Shown here: one piece after another, positions 32,529 through 45,724 of the stretch
Layout of the letters: the number at the start of each line of letters is the position of its first letter
Numbering within the stretch: the first letter of the stretch is position 1
Origin: Oreohelix idahoensis
Taxonomy: Eukaryota > Mollusca > Gastropoda > Stylommatophora > Oreohelicidae
NCBI GenBank assembly: GCA_024509875.1
Contig: JAMPIV010017554.1
Coordinates: 1 to 64,000 of the forward strand
Length of the DNA stretch: 64,000 bases
Reading direction: 5' to 3'
Position numbers and translations under genes: made by a program
Notes under the pieces: generated by a model
Told to the model about the DNA's origin: nothing
What the model saw: the letters and a program-made list of their open reading frames with translations, nothing else
Databases searched by the model: none

Positions 32529-32767
32529 AGAAAAGGGGATGGATAGAACATACACTCAGAAGAGAAAGATCAAGCATAGCCAGAATTGCCCTTGACTGGA
32601 ACCCACAGAGGAAAAGAAGTGTGGGGAGGCCAAAGAGAAGAACTGTTGAAGAGGAGGCTATGGAAATTGGAATGACTTTGGTACAGCTGAAAAAGACAGC
32701 ACAGAATAGAAATCAATGGAAAGCAACTGTTTCTGTCCTATGTTCCACAGGGAACGGAAATAAATGA
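32529..32767 (+). pseudogene. LINE ORF2 3' end
   Basis: An uninterrupted frame encodes GWIEHTLRRERSSIARIALD, then WNPQRKRSVGRPKRRT, KKTAQNRNQWKA and VLCSTGNGNK before TGA. This is the typical C-terminus of RTE/L1-like LINE proteins (GHxLR ... W.P...R.RGRP..TW ... Q.R..W...V..LCSTG). A short atgatgat run follows the stop and may be the 3' tail. It is 5'-truncated and lies outside element C. Confidence 0.75.
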
Positions 32768-32813
32768 TGATGATAGATATCATAAAGACACGAAGGGAAT
32801 AGTCCAATATGCT

Positions 32814-33420
32814 AGAAGAATATCAAGGCCTTTTGACATATTCAGTGGCGTTAAACAAAGCTGCATCCTGGCTCCGACCCTCTTCGGGATCTTGTTTGCG
32901 TTGCTCTTCAAGCATGCATTCAGAGATGCAACTGAAGGAATATGCCTTCACACTAGGTCAGATGCGCGACTGTGTAACCTCGCAAGGCTGAAGGCAAAAG
33001 GAAATTAGAAGGGTCATTATAAGAGACTGTTTATTCGCTGATGACGCTGCAGTCGTCACTCAAAGTCAACAGCAGCTTCAGAGCTTGATGACTCGCTTTA
33101 CCCAAGCATACAAGGACTTTGGCCTCATAATAAGTCTAAAGAAAACAAATGTGCTAGGTCAGGATGTCGATGTTAAACCAGTTATCACTATTGGTAACTA
33201 TGAATTGGCAGTGGTGTACCATTTCACATACCTAGAGTCTACAATCAACGACAAACTCTCTCTGGACACAGAAATTGACAACCGCATTGGCAAAGCTGCA
33301 GTCACCTTTGCCCAACTCACAGCGCGTTCTTTTTGGAAATTCCAAACTCAAAACGAATACAAAAGCTGCGGTATATAACGCTTCACCAGCACACTTCTAT
33401 ATGGCAGCAGGACATGGAAA
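32814..33420 (+). pseudogene. LINE reverse transcriptase fragment
   Basis: Contains GVKQSCILAPTLFGILFALL (RT motif), then after a stop (near 33007) and a frame change LFADDAAVVTQSQQQLQSLM, the FADD palm motif. It continues with FGLIISLKKTNVL, FTYLESTINDKLSLDTEID and NRIGKAAVTFAQL. This is a non-LTR RT of the kind with F-A-D-D and a Y-L-G-S-like later motif. It is interrupted and ends at about 33420. It may be the same insertion as 32529-32767 or a different one: the 3' end comes first here, so they are not colinear. Confidence 0.75.
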
Positions 33421-35781
33421 ACCTATGCTAAGCAGGAAAGAAGGCCACATACCTTCCATCTATGGTGTATATGCCACATCCTCGGTTTTCGTGGAAGGAC
33501 AAAGTTACATCTTTGTAATGTCGAGGTGTATTGTCGCGAGTTTGGAAAACAGTGAATGTCTGAGTTTAGACAAAATATGAATGAGTAATGTGATAGTATT
33601 GAAAATAGAGTCACTAATGAAATTATGGGAAGAGATATGACTTCTGGAGAGTAGTGAGATATGTACTGATTTCTAAAGGTTTACTTCTCCAGCATACCCC
33701 GATAGTGTTTAACATGTCAATCTCTTACCCGTCCTCCAAATGCTAAATAGAATAATCTACTACAGTAAGGACACACAGCAAACATCAAGTGACAGTTATA
33801 ATAGAAGAGATTCTGACCACCGATCGCATATAAATATGTTTATTAAAGAAAACCACAACATGAATAAAAGAAAAATAAATAATACCTTCACGATCTCTGA
33901 AGGCTAGTGAATCACAACCACAGATAAAATTAACTCACCACTTCGCTCAATCACACCAGCAAGTGTCTCCGTCTAACGCCCACACCACTAACACCCATAC
34001 ACTTCCGTACACAAAAGTGTTATCCAATTAAAGGGGTTAGGCCCCCAGATCTCAACAATGAGAACGACCGGTCATCTAAAGTCGATAATGTTTGGCAGGT
34101 AATCTTCTCCTCCGCTAGGAAAACTCACACAGTTCCACTTAAATTTGGCATACTAAGGGTATGGAGATAAGCTCCCTCTAGAACAGCTTAATAAATCCTA
34201 GGGATTAACACTCTCTGTTTCGGGGGGCCACTATAAATATGCGAATACAATTTAACTAAGGCTGAGACGATTGTGCTCACTGATCGAGATAAAAAACTCC
34301 AACACGAATCAGTGATATCAGCTGGCACACTGGTTATCCAGAACGACCCGAGGGGTATGCACCTCTGATAAGGGATAATGAAGAATGGAACACACAGGTG
34401 CCGAGAACTGGAAATCGTTGGCTTCTTCTTCTTGGCTTTTACGTCAGTTTATTCCAAGGTTACATGACGTACATGGGTCTGACAATGTTGCCCCGAAGAA
34501 TGGAGTGCAACGGCAACAGCCCGTAAGCACTGACGATTTGCGATAGGCGGTGGGTAAATAATCCGCAATGACCACCTGGTATGCTGAACAACTGACAGAC
34601 CGATTGGCCTGCCGTGAGATCAGAGTATTAATTGTTGGTTGGTAATGCAAGGGCAGTGGTGATAAACCTCAAAAGGTCACGTTATTACAAGTGCCAATTA
34701 TATTTCTGGAAGGTTGCTAGGTGTCTAACAAGAGAGTAAGAGAGCACCAATTACAGGCTGTGACCACGCTCAAGCAAGGAATCAAAGTCCACACTGAAAC
34801 TGTTATAAGCTTTTAACTGAATAACCTTTACTAGGCGGCAAAGATCATCGTAGAGACAAATGGTAAAGAGTGTTAGGGACTCATAGCTTAAATAGTAAGA
34901 TAGAGTCTGCAGGTGGCTGAGCGTAGCTTCTGCACGTGTCCTAGATGAAAAAATACGGACGTAAGACCTAGGCAAAGCTTCCCTGGTTGCCTCGAGAGAC
35001 GGGGAAAGCGACGTAACATTAGCAACGCTTTTCCGTTCGACGGGCGACTTGCGTTCGGGATGAACCCCATGGACGGCCAAACATAAAAGAATAGATGTTT
35101 TCCCCCGTGCTCAGGAGTACACTGTAACTCTAAGACAACTGAATTTAGCCGCTCACCAAGAATCGCTAAATAAAAGACCTTTGGCAGAAAATGTCGCTAT
35201 TTCCACGCGTAAGAGGTGGACTTAGCCTGGCACTTGCGAGATTGACACGGTTAATGCCAGAATTTTGCTATTAAGAGCAATAAGACAGAAAAATGGGCGT
35301 ATGCAAGAAATAGAAAGAAAATAGGGCAGCCCTCTCAGACCAAAGGGTCAGACATTTCAATCAAATCATGACAGAAATCACGCGCTGGCTTTCAAATCAT
35401 GTATATTTAGGCAGGTTCCCCGACGTTACCAATAGAAGCTGGTCTAGCACCACTTCTGACCACTAAACGTAAATTACACGGGTTAGTTAAACATCGGGAC
35501 CAGGGACCATACTGATTATTAGTAGACTTTAACGTTATTTTCAATTTGATCGTAAGTAACCAGGCACTGACAACAGCAAGTGTTGATTTTCAAGATGACA
35601 TGCATAACAATGTCCGAACAGTTGTTCCAATGAAAGTTTCTGAAAACATATTGAGTTGCACATTTTATTTATGTATTTCCTTCCAATAAATCCTGTAAAG
35701 TAACTACGTGAGGCAATACAAAATCTTCATGAAATGAAAGTCTTCTGAGTTTTTGTGTCGCTATTTAATGTGTACCATAAG
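33421..35781. other. Unannotated stretch, nothing recognised
   Basis: No domain, terminal repeat or RNA gene recognised. The minus frame at 34751-35080 and smaller ones have no family signature. Confidence 0.5.
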
Positions 35782-36985
35782 ATAGGAAACGCCATTCAGA
35801 GCGATACAACAGGAGGTATTCTGATCACCAGAAGACGGCCACCCGTCCATCAAGTGTTTCGGCCCATTAATGTCCTTTACACTCTAAGATGGCGGGCCCA
35901 CTTGGGTCATGACTCCCAAGTGTCTCAGCCTCCTGTTGTTTTATACAGAAAATGAACCTATTTTACCTTGGTTGCAGCTTTAAAATCCACAATTCCGCCA
36001 GCCGGAGGTAATTGTGAAAGAAACCCCTATGTTGAAGACAAATTATTGCGGTCGTTCCGCAGCACACCACGACTAGGGACAGACAATGACACACCTACGC
36101 AAAGCCGACGAGGCGTGAAGCCCCTGCGCGCTAGCAACTGAAATGTACCTGCGCCCGACACCTCATATTATACACCGCGGGGTACCTGTAAGCCACAGTC
36201 CTTTCACCAAAACAACGAACAACTCAAGGTATTGCGGACTTTTCGGGTGTCTCCTGTACTGCAGGTGGGGCTAGAGTTTACTGTCCCGAGTTCCACAGCC
36301 CATTGCGGTTGTTTCCACAGCCAGCATGATGCCTTTTCAGCAGTTTCACTAAGCCTCTTCATTGCCCTTGTTCTCGACTGTCCCCTCAGCCCAAACAGTT
36401 TCAATAAATCATACGCTGATGCAGCCACGAGCCCTCTTGCACCCACCTCAACAGCCACGACCCTTGCAGTGAACCTATCGTTTTCAGATCCGCGGCCAGA
36501 TCACTATACTTGGCCGTTTTGAACGAGTCTTGCTCAGCATTATTGTGAGCCTTGCCTTTCCCACTTTGTACTTTTCAACGACTGACTTTAAAGGAAGCAC
36601 AAACTTTGACTCTTTGCAGTTCAGTGCTACATTTCACAGACTTGGTGTTACCCCTAGCCATTTCCTCTGCCTTCGAGTCTTGTAACGAGGCATCGTACAC
36701 CCTGCTAAGACTTTTAACAGGTTCATCAATGACAATAGGGATTCTTTGGTTGGAAACCATGGATGTTACCTCCGCTATCTTCCCTTTCCTGACTGATAGA
36801 CTTCTCGACTTCTTAGGTTTGAAGCTCATTCTGCACCAGCTGACTAGTTCATCCAGGCATGTTAACATTCTCCAGGCCTGGTGTTCATCTGATGTCAGAA
36901 TCGTCGTGTCATCTATGAATGCTTTGAGCGGTGGCATGTGACACATTCCACTGAGCTTTGGACATATGAGTGCTATATTGACATG
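35782..36985 (-). pseudogene. R2/NeSL-like LINE, truncated copy 1
   Basis: On the minus strand, 36985-36575 encodes RT palm: PPLKAFIDDTTILTSDEHQA, with FIDD, then SWCRMSFKPKKSRSLSVRKGK and PVKSLSRVYDASLQD. After a deletion, 36458-36204 encodes a C-terminal piece: RFTARVMAVEVGARGLVAAS, YDLLKLFGLRGQSR and AEKASCWLW. The remainder to 35782 is 3' untranslated and is shared with 51960-52340. The pairing of this RT type with an RPD...ELTVP domain (seen in copy 2) suggests a LINE with a restriction-like endonuclease. The clade call rests on memory of similar proteins. Confidence 0.65.
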
Positions 36986-37019
36986 TTTTTATTTCTTACG
37001 TAGTTATAAAATATATATA

Positions 37020-38534
37020 CTGCTCAAAAAAGAAACGCAACATTATTGCAGTGGTAATGGACACCAAATTTCAAACTTGTACCAAAATTTTATTTTACGG
37101 AATTAATATTTCAATCTTGGCATGAAGAAACTTTCAGACTTTAACAATGAAATAATGTTCATTAAATTTGGTTTGGACTTTTATTCTTTGCGACTGAGGC
37201 CTCCGTTTCAGGAAGGTGTATGGCCTCCTCTGGTCTCTATCAGAAAACGACATCACCTTGACATGGATCCGATTAGCCGTTGGATCTGTTGTTGTGGGAT
37301 GGCTGCCCACTCTTCTCGCAGTGCAAGAGACAACTGTCGGAGATTGGCTGGAGCCACGTCTCGCTTGCGGAGTCGTCTGTCGAGTTCATCCCATAAGTGT
37401 TCTATGGGGTTCATGTCTAATGACATGGCTGGCCACGGAATGGTCTGGACATTGTTGTCAGCGAGGAACTGGGTGGTGAGTTGTCCCACATGAGGTCGAG
37501 CGTTATCCTGCTGAAAAATCGACCCTCGTGCAGCCAGAAGTGGAAGGACGTGAGGACGAAGAATTTCAGCGACTTATCGTTGCGCATTCGGGCGTCATTC
37601 AATTTGCATCAGGTCCCTTCTTCCCATGAAGTTGATCGCCTCCCACATCAGTACACCTCCACCACCATGTGGAGTAGCCTCATCAACGCTGTTCTGGGCG
37701 TAGCGCTCATGGACTCTGCGGTAAACTCTTCTCCGTCTAACGTGTCGCTGGAGCACAAAAAATGATTCATCACTAAACCAAACCCATCTCCAGTCATTCC
37801 CTACGGTCCATTGACGATGCTGGTTCGCCCACTGCAGTCAGTTCTGGCGATACCGGTCCGTAAGAACAGGACCTCTGTAGGGTCTTCTAGCCCAAAGACC
37901 AGAGTCGTGCAGCCGTTTCCTGACCGTTTGATCTGAAATTCGACGAGCTGCTGACATTGACTGGACTGTGGAGGACGCAGATGCAAGTCGATTCCTGAGG
38001 TGACGCAGCCGTATAAAGCGGTCTTCGGCAGAAGTTGTGACTCTGGGTCTTCCACTGCGCGGCCGGTCTGCCACTGAGCCAGTTTCTTGAAATCGCCTCC
38101 AAAAGCGACTAATGGTGCTTCTAACCACATTAAATTGTCTGGCAACTGCACTTTGTGACTGTCCAGTCTGTAACGTCCAATGATGATGAGTCGTTGTTCT
38201 ATAGTGAGATGAGCCATACTTGCGCATTGAATTTTCAACTGAATTTATTCGAGGAGCGTCAATCTTTTATAGGCATTCAATAATATAGTCAGAGAGTTTT
38301 GTGTTCAGTAAGTTTCACGGGATTCTCATGAACCTGTCACGAGTTATTGTCAACAAAGTTTGTTTTGACCTTGACCTCTTTCATGACCTCACGAATCATG
38401 AGGTGAGTACAATTCAGGTAACCACGAGAAGTTAATGACCAGGTGGACACAGTCGATAGGTTGACTGATGTCCAATCAGCGAATATCTTTTATAAAAGTA
38501 ACACCCAAAAAGTTGCGTTTCTTTTTTTGAACAG
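37020..38534 (-). mobile_element. Tc1/mariner-like transposon T1, copy 1
   Basis: 1515 bp, flanked by TA on both sides. Inverted termini: CTGCTCAAAAAAGAAACGCA on the left, and CTGTTCAAAAAAAGAAACGC read inward on the right. It carries one transposase on the minus strand. A second copy lies at 48386-49892. Confidence 0.93.
37253..38238 (-). pseudogene. Tc1-like transposase of T1 copy 1, frameshifted
   Basis: N-terminal helix-turn-helix region: ARQFNVVRSTISRFWRRF and GSVADRPRSGRPRVTT, then RLHDSGLWARRPYRGPVLTD. The C-terminus in another frame has VQTIPWPAMSLDMNPIEHLW, with the final catalytic acidic residue of the DDE/D triad. The frame is lost near 38150 and again near 37830, and the central catalytic part is not in one frame. 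The enzyme would bind the inverted termini and cut and paste at TA. Inactive as written. Confidence 0.88.
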
Positions 38535-38651
38535 TATAGTACCACATAATGGCAAAAAAAAAGATGGCACTGTTTAGTCACATTCCGTTGAAGTTTTTCC
38601 CTTCAAGGATGTTACGAAATTAGATTAGTTCAAGGTTTAAATCGACGATTC

Positions 38652-39014
38652 GGGAGCCGCGCTAGTGTAATGGTTACTACACTGCGCTGGTGAGAGTGTG
38701 ATCAAGATTCAAGCCTGGGCGACGACATTTGAAGGAGTGTTGTCGACCGGGACTTGGACTGGATTAATTCGGGCCCTGGCGAAGACATTTGAAGGAGTGT
38801 CGTCGACCAGTGACTGGAATAACCTGTACGGTTTCTGAGCCGACCCAGCTCTAATGGGTACCCTCCGAAGACGGCGAGTATCTGCCTGAATGGCGTGTGG
38901 ACATCTTTCATTGTACCGGGTTAAAAGGGATACTTACGTAAAAATCAGTCTCAGGTTAGATATATTAATCGGAGATTCTCGCCTCGAGTAATAGCGGGCG
39001 TACGTTAAAAAAAA
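38652..39014 (+). mobile_element. tRNA-derived SINE, complete with target duplication
   Basis: Begins gggagccgcgctagtgtaat, with an A-box-like tagtgtaatggttac and a B-box-like gatcaagattcaagcc about 35 bases later. It ends in an A tract (39007-39017). The target repeat aaatcgacgattc is present at 38639-38651 and 39015-39027, thirteen matching bases. The body has an internal duplication: gacatttgaaggagtgt occurs near 38726 and 38785, each followed by a cgtcgacc-type word. Its partner for mobility would be a LINE; none can be matched by its 3' end. Confidence 0.85.
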
Positions 39015-39027
39015 AAATCGACGATTC

Positions 39028-39841
39028 AGGTACTTCAAGTTAATCATTTTTGATAGAAAGTTTTTATAAAGCTTAGCGGCGTACTCACTTGTAACGTAGT
39101 TATTAGACTACAATTGATTCGGATTCAGCATGTCCTTTGAAAATATGTTATATTCACGTAGGTTCTTTATCGGGGATAACATTTAATTGTTGAATTAATT
39201 CTACCCTCTAACTTATGGCCTAGTATAACATTTTATTCAAAACTTTGATTCTGACAACGAACCCGAAAGTTTTCTTGCTGATGTTCAAACCTGTGTGCAA
39301 AAGAAACGTGAGGGAACTGGACATACATCCAGCTACTTCGGAGGATGAAGCTGACGATTGCACCACGTGGCGGTTGTCACGGAATTTTGTTTTCGATCCC
39401 TTCTCCACTTCGGCAGTACTCATTTTCAATTGAAGTGAGGACTGATTACGAGAAATTTCCTGGTCGACATATCTATTTCTGCTCTTACCCAGCAAATATT
39501 TTATATTGTCAAATCATTTGACACTCCTGTTTTGTGATATATCATCACATTTGCTTGGCGCTTCACAGCTGTGCTGAGATTAGAACAGGTAAAACCCATA
39601 AGGGCGTGTTCAGTTTCCGCGTAGTTTTATTTGTCCAAGCTATTTGGTTTGGTTTTTTAAGGACTATCTTCATTGCACACGGACAACGCTGTCAGTGCTC
39701 CGATCTCCTCCCTTAGATCACACTAGGAGGATCTCATCGCAATGCACGAACTCCGTAGCACCGGCGAGAATCCCAATGTGTATATATAATGTATAGGAAT
39801 TACACATTCTATAAATATTTTTGTGGTGGGTAGGTTTCCTA
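39028..39841. other. Spacer with one possible short exon on the minus strand
   Basis: No element recognised. The minus frame 39433-39220 starts MSTAEVEKGSKTKFRDN in a reasonable context (gaaaATGag) and has an AG|GTTTGA donor-like site near 39290. I recognise no family, so this is only a weak exon candidate. Confidence 0.2.
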
Positions 39842-40100
39842 ATTTTTAAATTTTGCCAAGGCAGCGGCTGATAAGCTTACTCTTTACGATTTCCAACTGC
39901 CGTGGGATTTTTAACGTACGCAACTTGCACTCGAGACCTCCTATTCGTTCGACCTTATCCGAGAAGGCTAGGCATCCGATCTCACTACCCATGAGACTAG
40001 GGGGGAGTATGACGTAATTAGGACCACTGGTTCTGAAAAAATATGTCAATAAATTATAATCCCTCAACTGGGATTCGAACCCGGTACCACGCTGTCTATG
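39842..40100 (-). mobile_element. tRNA-derived SINE fragment
   Basis: On the minus strand it starts near the word cgtggtaccgggttcgaatc, which contains a good B box (GGTTCGAATCC). It ends in ctgccttggcaaaattt and A/T runs at 39842-39860. No target duplication was found. The A-box side is degenerate. Confidence 0.55.
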
Positions 40101-40186
40101 TAAACATATTCACTTTAAAAATAATGAAAGTTTTCAGGCTTTTCAACCAGTGTAGATGTAAATGTAAACATATTATATCTTTACTA

Positions 40187-40766
40187 TAGTCCGTTCGGAA
40201 ATTCGTGCCCACAGAAAGCGTCAATTTTCTCCAAAACTGTTTGTTGTATGGACATGAATTTGTGCATGCAGTCTTAGATTTTCCATGCAGTTATTAATAT
40301 ATTTTTTGCCCTTACAAAACTCATGTCATGTTCGAATTTTCTTCTTTACGTTATATCAAAAACTCTTACTGTTGTCTGGGTTAATTTTTAGTAGTTTTAC
40401 AAGAAAAGTTACAAGATCCGTTCAAAAATATTTTTTTTGGTTTGAATTAGTTACTCGCGACTGTATACAATAGGTGCGCACTCGTGCGGACATGTAGTCA
40501 CAACACTAATTAAAAAAAAAATATATTTTTGAACGGATCTTGTAACTTTCCTGTAAAGCTACTAAAAATTAACCCAGACAACGGTAAGAGTTTTTTATTT
40601 AACGTAAAGAAGAAAATTCGAACATGACATGAGTTTTGTAAGGGCAAAAATATATTAATAACTGCATGGAAAATCTAAGACTGCATGCAAAAATTCATGT
40701 CCATACAACAAACAGTTTTGGAGAAAATTGACGCTTTCTGTGGGCACGAATTTCCGAACGGACTAT
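40187..40766. mobile_element. Foldback element / MITE with ~265-bp inverted arms
   Basis: Left arm 40187-40450 and right arm about 40510-40766 are reverse complements with scattered differences. The tips read tagtccgttcggaaattcgt on the left and acgaatttccgaacggacta on the right. The central loop is about 60 bp. TA occurs at both tips, so it may be a mariner-mobilised MITE. There is no coding capacity. Confidence 0.88.
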
Positions 40767-41590
40767 ATTAACCTTTTACTTTGAATGTACAGTAAATATA
40801 AAGCTATTTAACTTAAATGTAAAGAAAATTTTCTCTCGAGGGATTAAGCTTAATTATCATCGAGGGTAAACTCTGAGGTAGATGGGATGGTGGAATAGGA
40901 AGAAGGGGACACATAACTATGTGTCGGGAAACGCAATACTCAGGAGGATTTTATTCTATTCTTTTACCATACATTTGGGGGTACCAGTTGAGGGTACTAT
41001 CTCTGGAACACGAAGGGTACAAGTGGCCTGCAGTCGAAGCTAAATACCATCATCAGACAGGGCTTTAAGACGCGGGACCAACTTTGTAGACACTTCTGGG
41101 AACGTGCTGCGCTCTACCACCTTTACCAGTGAAGAGCGGGATCAGTGATTCAGTCGACCAAGAACGAAAACATCAGCAGGAGCAGAACCGTCACTGACAG
41201 CTTAGTAACATGTAAAAGCTGCCATGTGACCTCCTTTACAAACTATCATTCCATCACACAGTAATGATAATTTTTCTGATAAATAATTATTCATTCTTGT
41301 TTTAAAACTTTGTTAAAACCTAAGTGATTATTACATCCGTTATTTGTAAATCTACGAATTTAACGTTCAATTAGTCATTTTGAATGTACTGCATGTTTGT
41401 CTCAGTCAATTTACTAAATACACTCTAAACAGAGCTACACCATAATAAGAAGAATTCCACTAAATAAATCAGGGTGGGGGCTTGAATGAGCTGAAATAAA
41501 TGTTACCTCTGGGGCGCATTCCCATACAATACAATCAGGTTTAAACAGACACGACTTCACCCTCAGATGTCATCTCCGCTACAGACGTAA
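40767..41590. other. Unannotated stretch
   Basis: No gene or repeat recognised in about 820 bp. Confidence 0.5.
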
Positions 41591-42735
41591 TTACTTCATC
41601 AAATGCAGGGTTTCTGCAGAAATTACACGCTTCCTGGGAAACCATGATGAAGCATCTACATACATGCATTCAACTGGCACAGACACACAAACAGATAGAC
41701 AGGCAGGCAGGCAGACAGCCAAACAGACGGACAGAGGCAGACAGAGAAGATGAGAGACAGGCAGACAAGCAAGCAGACCGACAGACAGAATTACTGACAG
41801 ACAGTCAGGCAGACAGACAGAATGAAAGACAGGCAGACAGAAAGGCAGGAAGAAAGGCAGGCAGACAGACAGACAGGGAGGCAGGCAGGCAGGCAGACAG
41901 ACAGGTAGGCAGGCTGGCAGGCAGGCAGGCAGAATAACAGACAGACAGAATAACAGACACGGAGACAGACAGACAGACAGACAGGAATAGAGACAGGCAA
42001 ACAGACAGCCATGCACAATGACAGGCATGCAGATAGACAAGCAGATAGACAGGCAGAAGGCAGACAGATAGGCAGGCAGGCAAGCAGACAGACTGGCGGA
42101 CAGACAAACAAACTGACAGACAGGTAGAAATACAGAATAATTACTTCATCAAAAGTAGGGTGTCTGTAGAAATTACACGCTTCCTGGGAAACCATGATGG
42201 ACTATCTACACACATGCACTCAACTGGTACAGACTCACAAATAGACAGACATGCTGGCAGACAGACAGCCAGACAGACGGACAGACAGGAAGACAGACAA
42301 GATGAGAGACAGGCAGACAAGCAAGCTGACCGACAGATAGAAATACTGACAGACAAACAGGCAGACAGACAGAATGAAAAACAGGCAGGCAGGCAGACAG
42401 ACAGGCAGGCATTCAGGCAGATAGACAGAATAACAGACAGACAGAATAACAGACAGGAAAACAGACAGGCAAACATACAACCAGGCAGAATGACAGGCAG
42501 AAAGCAGACAGACAGGCAGGCAGACAAGCAGACAGACAGGCAGACAGACAAACCAACTGACAGACAGGCAGAAATACAGATTGACAGAAAAGCAGACAAA
42601 CAGACAGGCAGTCAGGAAGACAGAAGACTCACAGACAGACATAGAAGCAGACAAACAGGCATCGAAATATACAGGCAAACAGACTAACAGGCAGACACAT
42701 ACAGGCAGGCAAGCAGATAGACAGACAGAGTATCT
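41591..42735. repeat. Two tandem 550-bp blocks of CAGA-type microsatellite
   Basis: Each block starts with a unique ~110-bp head (ttacttcatcaaa...acacgcttcctgggaaaccatgatg) at 41591 and 42141, exactly 550 bp apart. Each then runs into several hundred bases of imperfect cagacaggcagg repeats. The heads are about 85-90% identical, so the duplication includes unique sequence as well as the microsatellite. Long Cys/Leu- or Arg/Gln/Asp-rich open frames on both strands are by-products of the 4-bp repeat. Confidence 0.93.
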
Positions 42736-42958
42736 TTTATGGGTCATTTCCAAGTGTGCTCTTGATGAATGAAAAATTAGTCATTGTTACATTTTGTGAT
42801 TCACTATATTATGTCGTGTGACATTTGATTAATTATTATCTTACACTCCACAGAGTTTTTTTTCCCAATTTTCTATAATACATTTAATCTTAATGGTTAA
42901 TGCGCGTTGTCCCTAAAAAATGTATGTTACTGCTATCAACTATATATATATATATATA

Positions 42959-44634
<1,676 letters not shown>

Positions 44635-44859
44635 TGCTATATATAATATTTCAGCTTTTTCTGTCTGTTCGTAACGCTCCCTAAAATAGTAACACGCAAC
44701 AAAGAGAAGTGTGCAAACATTAATAACACATAAGGAAGGGAAACCCGAGGCCTGTAAACAGTAAATTAATTTTAGACAAACATAAAGGTATGTTTTCAGG
44801 CACTCGTAAGAAATAAAGAAGTAGAACACTTGGACAACAGAAAAACAACAGACGTGAGT

Positions 44860-44950
44860 GGCTTACCCAGGGTTCGAACCCCGTACCTTCCGTACGACAA
44901 CTCCGCCTAGCTATACAAGCGAATCACACTGACCCCACGGCCAGCTAGGC
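44860..44950 (-). mobile_element. tRNA-like (SINE) segment in the left palindrome arm
   Basis: On the minus strand, an A-box-like tagctaggcgg and a B box ggggttcgaaccctgg lie about 34 bases apart. Flanking bases do not fold into a full tRNA acceptor, so I read it as the tRNA-related head of a SINE, not a tRNA gene. Mirrored at 45530-45625. Confidence 0.6.
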
Positions 44951-45529
44951 ATCCCCAAAAAAGGATGCTTTACTGACTAATCATCAGCGTGAAACACAAG
45001 ACAACACCGGAAGTATACAGTGGGCAACTCAGCCCATTAATGACGCAATCACTTCTGTTGTTCCTCTATACAGCAGTATATGTCAGTCCAAACAAGACAA
45101 AGACCTTGATACTGTGTCCAGTAAATGATAGAAGACTTAAGGACAGTAGTATAGAACAGAGGGTAGGTTTCTGGTATTGAATAAACATTAATACCGAGGC
45201 CTGTAAACAGTAAATTAATTTTAGACAAACATAAAGGTATGTTTGTCTAAAATTAATTTACTGTTTACAGGCCTCGGGTTTCCCTTCCTTATGTGTTATT
45301 AATGTTTATACAATACCAGAAACCTACCCTCTGTTCTATACTACTGTCCTTAAGTCTTCTATCATTTACTGGACACAGTATCAAGGTCTTTGTCTTGTTT
45401 GGACTGACATATACTGCTGTATAGAGGAACAACAGAAGTGATTGCGTCATTAATGGGCTGAGTTGCCCACTGTATACTTCCGGTGTTGTCTTGTGTTTCA
45501 CGCTGATGACTAGTCAGTAAAGCATCCTT

Positions 45530-45625
45530 TTTTGGGGATGCCTAGCTGGCCGTGGGGTCAGTGTGATTCGCTTGTATAGCTAGGCGGAGTTGTCGTACGG
45601 AAGGTACGGGGTTCGAACCCTGGGT
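45530..45625 (+). mobile_element. tRNA-like (SINE) segment in the right palindrome arm
   Basis: The + strand copy of the segment at 44860-44950: tagctaggcgg at about 45578 and ggggttcgaaccctgg at about 45607. Confidence 0.6.
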
Positions 45626-45724
45626 AAGCCACTCACGTCTGTTGTTTTTCTGTTGTCCAAGTGTTCTACTTCTTTATTTCTTACGAGTGCCTGAAAACAT
45701 ACCTTTATGTTTGTCTAAAATTAA

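Larger units (their letters stand above)
44718..45724. repeat. Near-perfect 1-kb palindrome flanked by a 13-bp direct repeat
   Basis: Two arms of roughly 450-480 bp in opposite orientation meet near 45231-45239 with a loop of only a few bases (agacaaacataaaggtatgt). I saw only single mismatches between arms, for example at the gactaatcatc / gatgactagtc site. The same 63-residue frame (MKHKTTPEVYSGQLS) appears on both strands. Outside, AGAAGTGTGCAAA is present at 44705-44717 and 45725-45737, like a target duplication. The sequence at the left outer end (cattaataacacataagg...) reappears near the centre, so the arms are circularly permuted relative to one another. Confidence 0.9.

Noticed and set aside
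37122..37765. Plus-strand frames over T1 copies (also 48573-49122)
   Set aside because: Antisense shadows of the minus-strand transposase.
41591..42753. Several 90-175-codon frames on both strands, Cys/Leu/Ser-rich or Arg/Gln/Asp-rich
   Set aside because: They are translations of the CAGA-type 4-bp repeat. All frames stay open because the repeat lacks stops, and there is no independent coding signal.
45578..45625. Functional tRNA gene with a perfect B box
   Set aside because: The acceptor and anticodon stems do not form convincingly, and the segment is duplicated inside a repeat, so a SINE head is more likely.
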